From contig JABSRD010000001.1 in NCBI GenBank assembly GCA_013215285.1, positions 692,815 to 756,814 on the forward strand: a stretch of DNA of 64,000 nucleotides. The letters are read 5' to 3'. Below the pieces are notes generated by a model. That model searched no databases. It was not told the origin of the DNA and saw only the letters and a list, made by a program, of their open reading frames with translations. This document shows positions 38,646 to 48,922 of this stretch, one piece after another. The translations under genes and the position numbers were made by a program. Position 1 is the stretch's first letter. Each line of letters opens with the position of its first letter. The DNA is from Candidatus Nitrosopumilus sp. Its GTDB lineage: Archaea > Thermoproteota > Nitrososphaeria > Nitrososphaerales > Nitrosopumilaceae.

Positions 38646-39463
38646 AATCCTCCTAGCAACGCTTTTTTCATGGCATTATATGGTGCTTCCATATTATGCC
38701 AAATCTCAAAAGATCTTACTGCTTGACCTAAAAGCATCTCATAACCAAAAATAACAATTGAATCATTATCTTTTGCTTTTTTAATAAAATCTGTATTCAT
38801 TGGCATGTATACAATATCATATACAATTGTTTTTTCATTAATTCCATCTAATGAGATGGGGCTTGGCTCATTTCTTAGTCCTACTGATGTGGCATTAACA
38901 ATAATGTCATAATCTTTTGCAGAATCATTTACATCTTCAATTTTAATTGCATTTGAATTTAATCCGACCTTTTTTGAAAACTCTGAAAGACTTTTGGCAT
39001 TTTCTAGAGTTCTATTTGCTATAGTTACACTACCTGCTTTTTCTTTTGCAAATCCTGCAACTATTGCCCTTGCAGCTCCTCCAGCTCCGAGAAGAAGAAC
39101 TTTGGTATTTGCAATGTTTAATTTTTTTTCCTTGAAAGGTTCTAAAAAACCATCCATATCGGTATTGTATCCTTTAAAAATCCCTTCTTTGTTTGATACC
39201 GTGTTCACTGCACCAATTACACTACATGATTCGTCAATTCTATCAAGATACTTCATCATTTCAATTTTATGTGGAATTGTAACGTTGAACCCATCTATTT
39301 TTATTTTTTTTAATCCTTCAAGCCCTCCTGCTAATTCTCCTTTAGGAATTCTAAAAGCAATGTATGAGGAATCTAAATCTAATTCTCTAAATGCTGCACT
39401 ATGAATATTTGGAGATAATGAATGATCAATTGGATCTCCAATTACTGCAAATGATTTTCCCAT
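38642..39463 (-). CDS. aroE: Shikimate dehydrogenase
   Basis: IGDPIDHSLSPNIHSAAF, GFNVTIPHK, GAGGAARAIV, YDIVYMP. Confidence 0.96.
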   Translation of the reverse strand: MGKSFAVIGDPIDHSLSPNIHSAAFRELDLDSSYIAFRIPKGELAGGLEGLKKIKIDGFNVTIPHKIEMMKYLDRIDESCSVIGAVNTVSNKEGIFKGYNTDMDGFLEPFKEKKLNIANTKVLLLGAGGAARAIVAGFAKEKAGSVTIANRTLENAKSLSEFSKKVGLNSNAIKIEDVNDSAKDYDIIVNATSVGLRNEPSPISLDGINEKTIVYDIVYMPMNTDFIKKAKDNDSIVIFGYEMLLGQAVRSFEIWHNMEAPYNAMKKALLGGF

Positions 39464-39513
39464 CTTCTTTTTCTGAGTAACATGATTGATTTAAACTCTC
39501 AACTGAAATTTGT

Positions 39514-40185
39514 TTATTTTTTTAGATTTGTAATTTTTTTTACTTCATCAACACTAAACTGACCTGCTGCAATTGCTTTTCCTAATGAAACGTATGTGTA
39601 TGGACTGCCCAAATACAGGCACAAAATCCTTGAAATTCTACCAAAATCCCCCATTGCAAATGATATTAGATTGTTTTTTCCTTTTTTACTGTACAATTCA
39701 AGCATTCTAGTAGAGTCATCAGTTGATTTTGCAGTACTTACAATTTTTACATTTGATGAAAATTTACTCATTTGATTTATTTTCTTTTTTAATTCTGTGG
39801 AATTTGGTGTTTTTTTAAAGTCGTGCCATGATACAAGTAAGTTTGTCTTTGTTGATTTTAGATATTTTACTAGTGATGAATTTTTCTTTAGTGTATTAAA
39901 TTCGATATCTAGTAAAAATGGATTGTATTCTGCAATTAATTTTATGATTGCAATTCTTTCTTTTTCTTTTCCTAAAAATTTACCTCCTTCTGTATTTGGT
40001 CTTAAAGTACACACAATTTTGTTTAGATCTTTTTTAATAATCTCTAATGCATCTGGAATTTGTTCTATTTTTAAAAAATCAAATCTTACTTCTACATAAT
40101 CTGATTTTTTTAGTGCAATTTTTAATACTTGTTTTAGTTTTTGTGGTGTTTTTTCTGCAATGGATACACAAGTTTTGTATTTCAT
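39514..40185 (-). CDS. aroD: 3-dehydroquinate dehydratase, type I
   Basis: YVEVRFDFL, CTLRPNTEGGKF, LVSWHDF. Confidence 0.92.
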   Translation of the reverse strand: MKYKTCVSIAEKTPQKLKQVLKIALKKSDYVEVRFDFLKIEQIPDALEIIKKDLNKIVCTLRPNTEGGKFLGKEKERIAIIKLIAEYNPFLLDIEFNTLKKNSSLVKYLKSTKTNLLVSWHDFKKTPNSTELKKKINQMSKFSSNVKIVSTAKSTDDSTRMLELYSKKGKNNLISFAMGDFGRISRILCLYLGSPYTYVSLGKAIAAGQFSVDEVKKITNLKK

Positions 40186-41243
40186 TTTTCTAGTATGTAT
40201 TCGTCTGAAACTTCCATTCCAAAATGTCTACCTGTTGCAGGTTTTGCATGGACCATCACAGTATCCCCTTTCTTTAGATGTGTGACAGATACTAGTTGTC
40301 CATTTGATTTTACAAATCTAATTGTTTCTGCATCCTGTGCAATAATTCCACCTATTTCTCCACCTGCTGATGCTTTAATCATTAACATTGGTCTTCGTTC
40401 AATCTTTGATCTACCTACAGTCACTCTTCTTGCTTTTCCTTTAGAATTAAGAATTAATACCTCAGAACCTGTTTCTATTTCTGAAAGATAGTTAGTTGTA
40501 CCATCTGGTGATAATGTATAGCAGTGAACTGCACCTGCATTAACTCTAAATGGTCTTGGAGATGTAAATGATGATCCTACAGATTCATTATGAACTAAAA
40601 ACAAAAAGTTTGATCTATTCCCAATTAACATTCCTTCTCCTTTGTGAAGCATTGATGCAGTATCTACACAAACTCGTTCACCGTCTCCCACTTCTTTAAT
40701 TTCGATAATTTTGGCAGGTTTCATATCGAAACTTTTTGTTCCTAGGTATACCATTGCTTCTCTTACTTCGTTAATTGTTGATGCATTGAAAATTACCCCA
40801 TCCACCCCAACTTCTAAAATTGAAAACATTTTTCTTACTTCTTTAGGTGTTCTTGCAATTGCAAAAATTTTGGTATGAATTTTGTGAAGTTTAGCTATGA
40901 TATTTTCTAGTGGAATTATTTTCCAATCTTTCACTTCAATTATCACAAAGTCTAATCCTTTTTTTGCAGCAGAAAGAATATTTTCAATATCTGAATTTGA
41001 TAATACTTGGAACTTTCTTCCTATTTTAGCACCTTTTGGTTTAGTTGCTTTTTCTTTTTCAAGTACTACATATTTTGCAGCACTAGAAGGAAAAACTGTT
41101 TGTAATTTTGTTTTAATTTTCCCTAATTTTTTTGGATCAACGTATACCATTTTAATTCCCTCATCTTCTAATTGAGGAATAAATTTGGTTAATTGTGCCT
41201 GAGATACTTTGGGTGAAATTATTAATTCTCTTGTTTTACTCAA
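40182..41243 (-). CDS. aroB': 3-dehydroquinate synthase, archaeal type II
   Basis: VDGVIFNASTINEVREAM, GEGMLIGNRSNFLFLVHNESVGSSFTSPRPFRVNAGAVHCYTL. Confidence 0.94.
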   Translation of the reverse strand: MSKTRELIISPKVSQAQLTKFIPQLEDEGIKMVYVDPKKLGKIKTKLQTVFPSSAAKYVVLEKEKATKPKGAKIGRKFQVLSNSDIENILSAAKKGLDFVIIEVKDWKIIPLENIIAKLHKIHTKIFAIARTPKEVRKMFSILEVGVDGVIFNASTINEVREAMVYLGTKSFDMKPAKIIEIKEVGDGERVCVDTASMLHKGEGMLIGNRSNFLFLVHNESVGSSFTSPRPFRVNAGAVHCYTLSPDGTTNYLSEIETGSEVLILNSKGKARRVTVGRSKIERRPMLMIKASAGGEIGGIIAQDAETIRFVKSNGQLVSVTHLKKGDTVMVHAKPATGRHFGMEVSDEYILEK

Positions 41244-42018
41244 TTTTTTTCATTGCTTCCTTTGCTGTACCTTTTCTAAAAATAATTTCAGCCAATGCTG
41301 CTACCATTTTTTCCGGTGTTTTATGTGCAAAGATGTTTCTACCATATGTGACACCTTTAGCTCCTGCAGTCATGGCGTCTTCAGTCATTTGAAGAATATC
41401 TAAATCTGTTTTTGCTTTAGGTCCACCTGCAATTACAATTGGCACTGGTGTACTCTTTACAATTTTTGCAAATGAATCAATGTCTCCTGTGTATAGTGTC
41501 TTAACAATATCTGCACCGCATTCTGCACCAATTCTTGCAACATGTGCAACAATTTCAGGATCATGTGGGTCTTTGATATTTTCTCCTCTTGGATACATCA
41601 TTGTTAATAGTGGCATTCCCCATCTATGACATTGGTCTGCAGTCATTCCAAGTTGTTCTAACATTTCTGGTTCTTCTTTACCGCCAATGTTGATGTGTAA
41701 TGAAATTCCATCTGCCCCCATTGCAACAGCTTCTTTTACTGTTCCTGTAAGCATTTTGCGGTTAGGTGATAATGATAAAATTGTGCTACTTGAAAAATGA
41801 ACTAAAATACCGATTTTAGTTGGTTTAGGTAATGTTTTTAGAATTCCTTTATTGATAATTACACTTGTAAGACCGTGCCCTTCACATTTGTAAATAGTAG
41901 ATGCTGGATCTTCAAGACCTTCAATAGGTCCATTTGAAATTCCATGATCCATTGGAATACAAAGCATTTTTCCCTTTCTGAGAATTCGATTAAGTCTAAT
42001 TTGGTTACCTGATACCAT
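41236..42018 (-). CDS. aroA': 2-amino-3,7-dideoxy-D-threo-hept-6-ulosonate synthase (class I aldolase family)
   Basis: [42 protein letters not shown]. Confidence 0.93.
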   Translation of the reverse strand: MVSGNQIRLNRILRKGKMLCIPMDHGISNGPIEGLEDPASTIYKCEGHGLTSVIINKGILKTLPKPTKIGILVHFSSSTILSLSPNRKMLTGTVKEAVAMGADGISLHINIGGKEEPEMLEQLGMTADQCHRWGMPLLTMMYPRGENIKDPHDPEIVAHVARIGAECGADIVKTLYTGDIDSFAKIVKSTPVPIVIAGGPKAKTDLDILQMTEDAMTAGAKGVTYGRNIFAHKTPEKMVAALAEIIFRKGTAKEAMKKIE

Positions 42019-42159
42019 AAGTTGATCTCATTTTTGTGCCCTACTTAAAAATAACGTGAATGGTTTTACTTTAATTCCCTAAAAATTGAGCCCAATGCCC
42101 AAATTTTGTAAATCCTTTCTGTCAAGAAATAAATAGAAATCAAAAAGGATGAGAAATAA

Positions 42160-43278
42160 TTGAGCCAAACAACAGAACAGATACAAAAAAGTGATATTCG
42201 TGATATTTTAGAAAATTCTCTTAACGGTCAGAGACCTAGTCCTGAAGATTGTTTGAGACTTTTAGAGTCTGATGATGTTCAACTTATGGGACTTGTTTCT
42301 GGACATTTAACAAAAAAACAATTTGGGAAAAAAGCATCTTTCATCAATAATATTATTCTCAATTACACCAATGTTTGTATCACTGATTGTAAATTCTGTG
42401 CATTTTACAGATCACCTGGTGCAGAAGATTCGTACACACTAACTCTTGATCAAATTGAATCTAGAGTAAAGACTGCATCTGAGATGTTCAAAATTCGTCA
42501 AGTTTTGATTCAAGGTGGGCATAACCCAAATTTGAAAATTGAATATTATGAAGATGCATTTAGTATGATTCGAGATAAATTTCCACTAGTTGGAATTCAT
42601 GGCTTATCTACATCTGAAATAGATATGATTGCAAGAGTTGAGAAATCCTCTACAAAAGAAATTTTATCTAGATTAAAGGATGCTGGATTACAATCAATGC
42701 CAGGAGCTGGAGCTGAAATATTAGTTGATTCAGTTAAAGATGTTATCAGTCCAAAGAAAATTTCTAGTGCTGATTGGATTAGAATTATGGATGAATCACA
42801 TTCGCTTGGCATTCCATCTTCTGCAACAATGATGTATGGTCATGTGGAAAATAATAATGACATTGTTAATCACTTTTTTAAACTTGTAAAACTACAAGAA
42901 AAAACTAAAGGCTTCATGGCATTCATTCCTTGGAATTTTGAACCAAATAATACTTTGATGCAAGAAGAAGGATTAGTTGAATCGGGCTCTGGTGGAGTGC
43001 AACTTTTGAAAATGATTGCAATTTCTAGACTAATTTTTAATGACTCGATTCCTCATATTCAATCTTCGTGGCTAACAAATGGAGTTGGAATGGCTCAACT
43101 TGCTTTACAATATGGTGCTGATGATTTTGGTGGAACTCTAATTGGTGAAGAGGTTGTTTCATGTACTGGTGCTCGTTCTACTGAACTAACTGATAAAAAA
43201 ATCATTGATGCTATTCACCAAATTGGTTTTACTGTAGAAGAGAGAGATAATTTCTACAATCCTATTAGTATCTCATAG
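42160..43278 (+). CDS. mqnC: Radical SAM protein, MqnC-like (cyclic dehypoxanthinyl futalosine synthase family)
   Basis: NYTNVCITDCKFCAFYRSPG, QGGHNPNLKIEYYEDAF, SIPHIQSSWLTNGVGMAQLAL. Confidence 0.85.
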   Translation: MSQTTEQIQKSDIRDILENSLNGQRPSPEDCLRLLESDDVQLMGLVSGHLTKKQFGKKASFINNIILNYTNVCITDCKFCAFYRSPGAEDSYTLTLDQIESRVKTASEMFKIRQVLIQGGHNPNLKIEYYEDAFSMIRDKFPLVGIHGLSTSEIDMIARVEKSSTKEILSRLKDAGLQSMPGAGAEILVDSVKDVISPKKISSADWIRIMDESHSLGIPSSATMMYGHVENNNDIVNHFFKLVKLQEKTKGFMAFIPWNFEPNNTLMQEEGLVESGSGGVQLLKMIAISRLIFNDSIPHIQSSWLTNGVGMAQLALQYGADDFGGTLIGEEVVSCTGARSTELTDKKIIDAIHQIGFTVEERDNFYNPISIS

Positions 43279-44715
43279 TCCATAATCTGACCATTTAGAA
43301 TCAACTAGATTCTTTGTTTCATCATCAACTTTTACTTGTTGTTGAATTTCTCTATCATATCCTTCTTCTTTTGTTTTTTGAGTTGCATCAATTCCCATCT
43401 TAGAACCTAAATTGACAAGTGGTGATGCAGGATCTAGTGTGTCAGTTGGTGTGTTATTGATAATTATTGTATCTCTTGCAGCATCTGCTCTAGTAGTGAT
43501 TGCCCATATGACATCATTCATGTCATGAACGTCGATGTCATCATCCACTACAACAAATGTCTTTGTTAGTGAGAGCTGTCCCATTCCCCATAACCCCAAC
43601 ATTACTTTTTTTGCTTGACCAGGGTATCTTTTTTTAATTGATATGATGGCTAATCCTTGGAACCATCCTGCTGCAGGCATACTATAATCTACTACTTCTG
43701 GATGAAACATCTGAATTAATGGTAAAAATGAACGTTCAATGACTTTTCCAATATATGCATCTTCTAAAACTGGTTTCCCCACAACAGTTGTAATGTAAAT
43801 TGGATCTTTTCTTCTCATAATTCCTGTTAATGTAAAAGTTGGATATGGTTCAACTGGTGTGTAATACCCTGTATGATCTCCAAATGGTCCTTCATCTCTG
43901 GTGTCTGCAGGATCTACATATCCTTCTAAAACAATTTCAGCATTTGCAGGAACATCCAAATCAATTGTTTTGCATTTCACTGTCTTGATTCCTTCTTTTC
44001 TTGTAATTCCTGCAAACAGGTATTTGTCTAATCCTTCTGGTACTGGTGCAATTGATGAAAATATTGTTGCAGGTTCTCCTCCAATAATAATTGCAGCTGG
44101 AATTTTCTCTCCTCTATCTTTTGAAATATCTCCATGATGTGCACCTCTCTTGTGTTTTTGCCAATGCATCAAAGCATGTGTCTTATCAATAATTTGTATT
44201 CTGTATACTCCAAGATTTCTTACTCCCGTTTCTGGATGTTTAGTAGCCACTAATCCTAGAGTGATAAATTTTCCTGCATCATTTGACCATGATTTTATAA
44301 TTGGCAAATCATCAAATGATGCTTTACTTGATGTAATTTCAGTTACTGGTCCACTTGTTTCTGCTTTAGGAAATGACGCTGTCATCTTTGCAAGTTCAGG
44401 AAGTTTTTTTAATTTATTTAATAATCCTGATGGCACATCCATCTTTGTCATATCTGTAATACGTTTACCAATTTCTGTAAAGTCTGTCATTTCAAGTGCT
44501 ATCTCTAATCTTTTCATAGATCCAAACGTATTCCCCAATACTGGCATGTCATACCCTTTTACATTTTCAAAAAGAATTGCAGGGCCATCTGAATACATTT
44601 CTCTTCTCATTATTTCTGCAATTTCTAAATCCGAGTCAACTTCAATTTTTACTCTTTTTATTTCACCATTTTTTTCAAATTCTGTTATTAATTCATGAAT
44701 ATCTTCTATTGGCAC
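43273..44715 (-). CDS. UbiD-family decarboxylase
   Basis: MHWQKHKRGAHHGDISKDRGEKIPAAIIIGGEPA, EGPFGDHTGYYTPVEPYP. Confidence 0.93.
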   Translation of the reverse strand: MPIEDIHELITEFEKNGEIKRVKIEVDSDLEIAEIMRREMYSDGPAILFENVKGYDMPVLGNTFGSMKRLEIALEMTDFTEIGKRITDMTKMDVPSGLLNKLKKLPELAKMTASFPKAETSGPVTEITSSKASFDDLPIIKSWSNDAGKFITLGLVATKHPETGVRNLGVYRIQIIDKTHALMHWQKHKRGAHHGDISKDRGEKIPAAIIIGGEPATIFSSIAPVPEGLDKYLFAGITRKEGIKTVKCKTIDLDVPANAEIVLEGYVDPADTRDEGPFGDHTGYYTPVEPYPTFTLTGIMRRKDPIYITTVVGKPVLEDAYIGKVIERSFLPLIQMFHPEVVDYSMPAAGWFQGLAIISIKKRYPGQAKKVMLGLWGMGQLSLTKTFVVVDDDIDVHDMNDVIWAITTRADAARDTIIINNTPTDTLDPASPLVNLGSKMGIDATQKTKEEGYDREIQQQVKVDDETKNLVDSKWSDYGL

Positions 44716-44908
44716 GATGATTCTGAAGTTAGTTCAAGTATAAGCTTAACTGGATTTACACAAAACCTAGATTTTTTTTAAAATTTTTTAACAACCATAT
44801 TTTGATTCTTTTTTGTATGGGTGATTGTATTGGCTAAGTATAATTTAAAATGAAAATTCTGGTATTATATTTCAAAATATACTACTGATTTTATCTATTT
44901 TTACTAAA

Positions 44909-45283
44909 CTACATTGGTGGAAGTTCATTCTTTTTGTCATGACCACCAGATCCAAATTTACAGTAAAAACACAATTCTGATTCCATGTACTTTAGTTGTT
45001 CAACTTTAATTGCTCCAAGTTTCAGTGCAATTCTTGTTAGAATTCTATATTTTAATGGCATTGCCGGAATTACTTCTTCAGTATACACTCTGTAGTGATC
45101 TGGACAAAACTTGAGTGTAACTCTGGATGCATCTTTTCCTTTTTCATTTACTTGTTTTGTAAAATTGATCTGCTCTCTAATGTATTCGTGCTTTGGACAT
45201 GGACAATCTTTTCCACCTGGATGTTTGTATGCTGGTGTATTTTTCCAGTCAAATCCTGGGTATTCCTTCTCAAAATCGTCCAT
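44909..45283 (-). CDS. Conserved hypothetical protein with Cys/His pairs
   Basis: DCPCPKHEY, FCPDHY, CFYCKFG. Confidence 0.6.
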   Translation of the reverse strand: MDDFEKEYPGFDWKNTPAYKHPGGKDCPCPKHEYIREQINFTKQVNEKGKDASRVTLKFCPDHYRVYTEEVIPAMPLKYRILTRIALKLGAIKVEQLKYMESELCFYCKFGSGGHDKKNELPPM

Positions 45284-45381
45284 TATACCTAGTATTGTAT
45301 TTCAGCTTATAAAACTTGATCAAGATTGATGTTTGGTAATAATCAAAATATACATAAACCCCAGACTGTTCATCCTGATTA

Positions 45382-46020
45382 ATGGCAGCTGCTAAAAAGC
45401 AAACTAAAAAAGATCTTGAAACCAAGATTGCTGAATTAGAAGCAAAACTAACAAAATTAGCAACACAGCTTGAAGCAAAACCTACACCAAAACCAGCAGA
45501 GACAAAACCTGCTGAGGTAAAGCCAGCTGAAACAAAACCAGCTGAGACAGCTAAACCAAAACCAACCTTACCAAAAGGTTCTGAGGTAAAGCCAGCTGAG
45601 ACATCTAAACCAAAACCAAAGCCAGCTGAGACAACATCACAACCTCCAGCAACACTGCAAGCAGCATTAGAAGATGCATATTACAATTCTCAAATGTCTG
45701 ACTTTCATCAGTATAGGGCAAAGGTAACAGGTTACAGTCCAGCTCCTAACAGATATCATGTCAGAAGAACTGCTCCTGTGGGACGAGTTCCAACAACAAA
45801 TTGGAATGATCAGAAACTCAAAGTAACTGGTTATACGCCTGCATCAAATCAATATTTTGCAACAAGAGCAAGAATGGCATATCATCCTGCTGATAAAACA
45901 TTTGGAAGTTTTAGTGGTGTAAACATGACTTTTGATGGTATTGTTGAACAAACACAACAACAACAAGCACCTCCACAAGAAGCACCAAAACCTAAAGGTA
46001 CACTCCCAAAAGGTTTCTAA
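45382..46020 (+). CDS. KPAE-repeat / TLPKGF-terminal protein, short paralog
   Basis: Coiled-coil N-terminus, KPAE-rich linker, KVTGY(S/T)PAxN(R/Q)Y motifs, ends KGTLPKGF. Confidence 0.75.
   Translation: MAAAKKQTKKDLETKIAELEAKLTKLATQLEAKPTPKPAETKPAEVKPAETKPAETAKPKPTLPKGSEVKPAETSKPKPKPAETTSQPPATLQAALEDAYYNSQMSDFHQYRAKVTGYSPAPNRYHVRRTAPVGRVPTTNWNDQKLKVTGYTPASNQYFATRARMAYHPADKTFGSFSGVNMTFDGIVEQTQQQQAPPQEAPKPKGTLPKGF
45406..46013 (+). repeat. Direct repeat copy 1 (608 bp), matches 46282-46889
   Basis: Line-by-line comparison at constant offset 876 found no difference. Confidence 0.9.
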
Positions 46021-46254
46021 TTCAATTACATCCTTTATTTTCTATTTTTACTTTTCATTGATCCATTCATTCACATTTCATGATATTTTATGAAGTTATT
46101 CTAATTTTATAATGAATAATTTTATTATGAATAGATCAATATTTGAAAACTAGTATAATTTTTACAAATTATTGTTTGATTTTACGAATTAATTTGATTA
46201 ATGATTTGAAATTAAACAAAATGTAAATAAACAATGTACTATTTACTGTAAGGA

Positions 46255-47154
46255 ATGGCAGCAAAACGTACAACAAATACGAAAAAAGATCTTGAAACCA
46301 AGATTGCTGAATTAGAAGCAAAACTAACAAAATTAGCAACACAGCTTGAAGCAAAACCTACACCAAAACCAGCAGAGACAAAACCTGCTGAGGTAAAGCC
46401 AGCTGAAACAAAACCAGCTGAGACAGCTAAACCAAAACCAACCTTACCAAAAGGTTCTGAGGTAAAGCCAGCTGAGACATCTAAACCAAAACCAAAGCCA
46501 GCTGAGACAACATCACAACCTCCAGCAACACTGCAAGCAGCATTAGAAGATGCATATTACAATTCTCAAATGTCTGACTTTCATCAGTATAGGGCAAAGG
46601 TAACAGGTTACAGTCCAGCTCCTAACAGATATCATGTCAGAAGAACTGCTCCTGTGGGACGAGTTCCAACAACAAATTGGAATGATCAGAAACTCAAAGT
46701 AACTGGTTATACGCCTGCATCAAATCAATATTTTGCAACAAGAGCAAGAATGGCATATCATCCTGCTGATAAAACATTTGGAAGTTTTAGTGGTGTAAAC
46801 ATGACTTTTGATGGTATTGTTGAACAAACACAACAACAACAAGCACCTCCACAAGAAGCACCAAAACCTAAAGGTACACTCCCAAAAGGAACTGAACAAA
46901 CTTCTTCACAACAATCTAGTTCTACTGAAAATGTAAAATCAAGAAAAGATCATCTAGAAAGTTATGAAAAAGATTACTTGGACAGAATAGAACAAGATAG
47001 GATAGCAGATGAAAAAGCATATCAAGAAATTATTGAAGCTGAAGCAAAATCTCAGGATAAACCATCACGTGGTACACTCCCAAAAGGTTTTGAAGCAAAA
47101 TCTGAACCTGAAGCACCAAAACCTTCTAAAGGTACACTCCCAAAAGGTTTCTAA
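46255..47154 (+). CDS. KPAE-repeat / TLPKGF-terminal protein, long paralog
   Basis: Shares the 608-bp repeat and adds a ~90-aa charged tail with two further TLPKGF motifs. Confidence 0.75.
   Translation: MAAKRTTNTKKDLETKIAELEAKLTKLATQLEAKPTPKPAETKPAEVKPAETKPAETAKPKPTLPKGSEVKPAETSKPKPKPAETTSQPPATLQAALEDAYYNSQMSDFHQYRAKVTGYSPAPNRYHVRRTAPVGRVPTTNWNDQKLKVTGYTPASNQYFATRARMAYHPADKTFGSFSGVNMTFDGIVEQTQQQQAPPQEAPKPKGTLPKGTEQTSSQQSSSTENVKSRKDHLESYEKDYLDRIEQDRIADEKAYQEIIEAEAKSQDKPSRGTLPKGFEAKSEPEAPKPSKGTLPKGF
46282..46889 (+). repeat. Direct repeat copy 2 (608 bp), matches 45406-46013
   Basis: See copy 1. Confidence 0.9.
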
Positions 47155-47175
47155 TTTTTTTACATCCTTTTATTT

Positions 47176-47640
47176 TTAATTTAGATTTTTAAAATCCTCT
47201 AGGACTTCTTTTGAATGTCCTGCAGCTTTTACTTTTGGATAAATTTTGAAAATTTTTCCTTTCTCATTTACAAGAAATGTACTTCTCATTACTCCCATGT
47301 ATTCCCTACCCATGAATTTTTTCTTACCCCAAACTCCAAACATTTTTGATACTTCTTTATCCACATCTGCTAAAAGTGGATACTTGATTCCCATTTTATC
47401 GCAGAATTTTTTGTGAGAATCCACATCGTCTGGACTCACACCTATGATTTCTATTCCTTCTTTTTGAAATTTTTTATAGTCTTTTGAAAATTCGTCAGCC
47501 TCTGTAGTACATCCTGGAGTGAAATCTTTTGGGTAAAAGTAAATTGCATGTTTTTTCCCTTTAAAGTCTGTAGATTTTACTTTGTTACCGTTAGCATCAT
47601 TTATTACAAATTTTGGAACCGCGTCTCCTTCAGAAATCAT
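47176..47640 (-). CDS. bcp: Peroxiredoxin (Bcp/PrxQ type)
   Basis: FYPKDFTPGCTTEADEF. Confidence 0.93.
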   Translation of the reverse strand: MISEGDAVPKFVINDANGNKVKSTDFKGKKHAIYFYPKDFTPGCTTEADEFSKDYKKFQKEGIEIIGVSPDDVDSHKKFCDKMGIKYPLLADVDKEVSKMFGVWGKKKFMGREYMGVMRSTFLVNEKGKIFKIYPKVKAAGHSKEVLEDFKNLN

Positions 47641-47734
47641 ATATTTTCTAAATTAATTTCCATAATTAATTACTTTTCAACACATTTTGATCTAAACTTA
47701 ACTCGAATCTTTTATATGGAAACTGAATTGGCTG

Positions 47735-48445
47735 TTGTTATTGGTTAATCCACGAGCATATCTTGCTGAAGCAATTGCAACTTATGGACTGGTATTCTTT
47801 GGTCCGCTGTCAGTGATTTTAGCAATTTCTGCTTTTGGTGAGGAATTAACCACTCAATCAGTACTATTCATTTCTCTTGGACACGGTGGCGCAATTGCAA
47901 TAATGGTTTATGCATTTGGTCACATTTCTGGTGCTCACATTAATCCTGCAGTAACTATTCCTATGATGATTACAAGAAAAATTGGAATTAAGGATGGAGT
48001 CGGTTACATTATTTCACAATTAATTGGTGCAGTAGCAGCAGCTGCCACCCTTAAAGCAATTTTACCTGAACTTGGAGCCAAAGTAAACTTTGGAACTCAA
48101 GGTGGTCCAAGTGATTTAATCAATAACAGTATTGGTTCAGGATTTGCATTAGAGGCAATCTTGACCTTCTTCTTAGTTACTGTGATCTTTATGGTAGCAG
48201 TTCATAAAAAAGCAACTCCTGGAATTCAAGGACTTGCAATTGGTGGAATGGTTTTCCTTATTCACTTAGTTGCCGTTCCATTAACTGGTGCATCAGTAAA
48301 TCCTGCAAGAACATTTGGTCCAGCATTAATCTCTGGATTCTGGGAATTCCATTGGTTGTATTGGGCAGCACCAATTTTAGGTGGAATCATTGCTGGTTTG
48401 ATAATGAACTATCTTTATGTAAAACCTGCAGAAAAAGAAGCATAA
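47735..48445 (+). CDS. MIP-family channel (aquaporin/glycerol facilitator)
   Basis: Two NPA boxes: GAHINPAVT and GASVNPART. Confidence 0.95.
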   Translation: MLLVNPRAYLAEAIATYGLVFFGPLSVILAISAFGEELTTQSVLFISLGHGGAIAIMVYAFGHISGAHINPAVTIPMMITRKIGIKDGVGYIISQLIGAVAAAATLKAILPELGAKVNFGTQGGPSDLINNSIGSGFALEAILTFFLVTVIFMVAVHKKATPGIQGLAIGGMVFLIHLVAVPLTGASVNPARTFGPALISGFWEFHWLYWAAPILGGIIAGLIMNYLYVKPAEKEA

Positions 48446-48484
48446 TCCCAACATTTTTAAAAATTTGAACTTTAATTTTTCTAT

Positions 48485-48922
48485 ATGACTTCTGCCGAAG
48501 ATATTTCTAAAATGTTTCAGATTGAATCTCAAAAACTTCAAAATTTGTTAGATATTGCAGATTCAAAAACTGATATGAGTATTCATGAAATTATAGCGGT
48601 ATATTATCAGGTCATGAATGTCTCATCTATGACTACAATGCTCAAACGACAGACTAATTCTCAGTCTAAAGAATTATTGGAGAAAATTCAACAAACTGAA
48701 AAACTGATTTCTGAAAGATTTAATTTTATTATACATCCAAAAATTATGGAAACACTATCTACATCAATTCAAGAATTATCCCAGAATCTACAATCTGAAA
48801 ATTCTAGTGAAAAATCAAAAGAACAAATAGAATTGGATGCAAAGTTGTTTGATGAATTACGACAAACAATGAGTACTAAAGAATTTGTTGAACAATATGA
48901 GCATGAACTTTCTCATGATTGA
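48485..48922 (+). CDS. Helical hypothetical protein
   Basis: 145-aa ORF. Confidence 0.6.
   Translation: MTSAEDISKMFQIESQKLQNLLDIADSKTDMSIHEIIAVYYQVMNVSSMTTMLKRQTNSQSKELLEKIQQTEKLISERFNFIIHPKIMETLSTSIQELSQNLQSENSSEKSKEQIELDAKLFDELRQTMSTKEFVEQYEHELSHD

Noticed and set aside
45470-45640. Repeated AAGCCAGCTGAGAC units as a possible CRISPR array
   Set aside because: They encode in-frame KPAE repeats with irregular spacing and no unique spacers.
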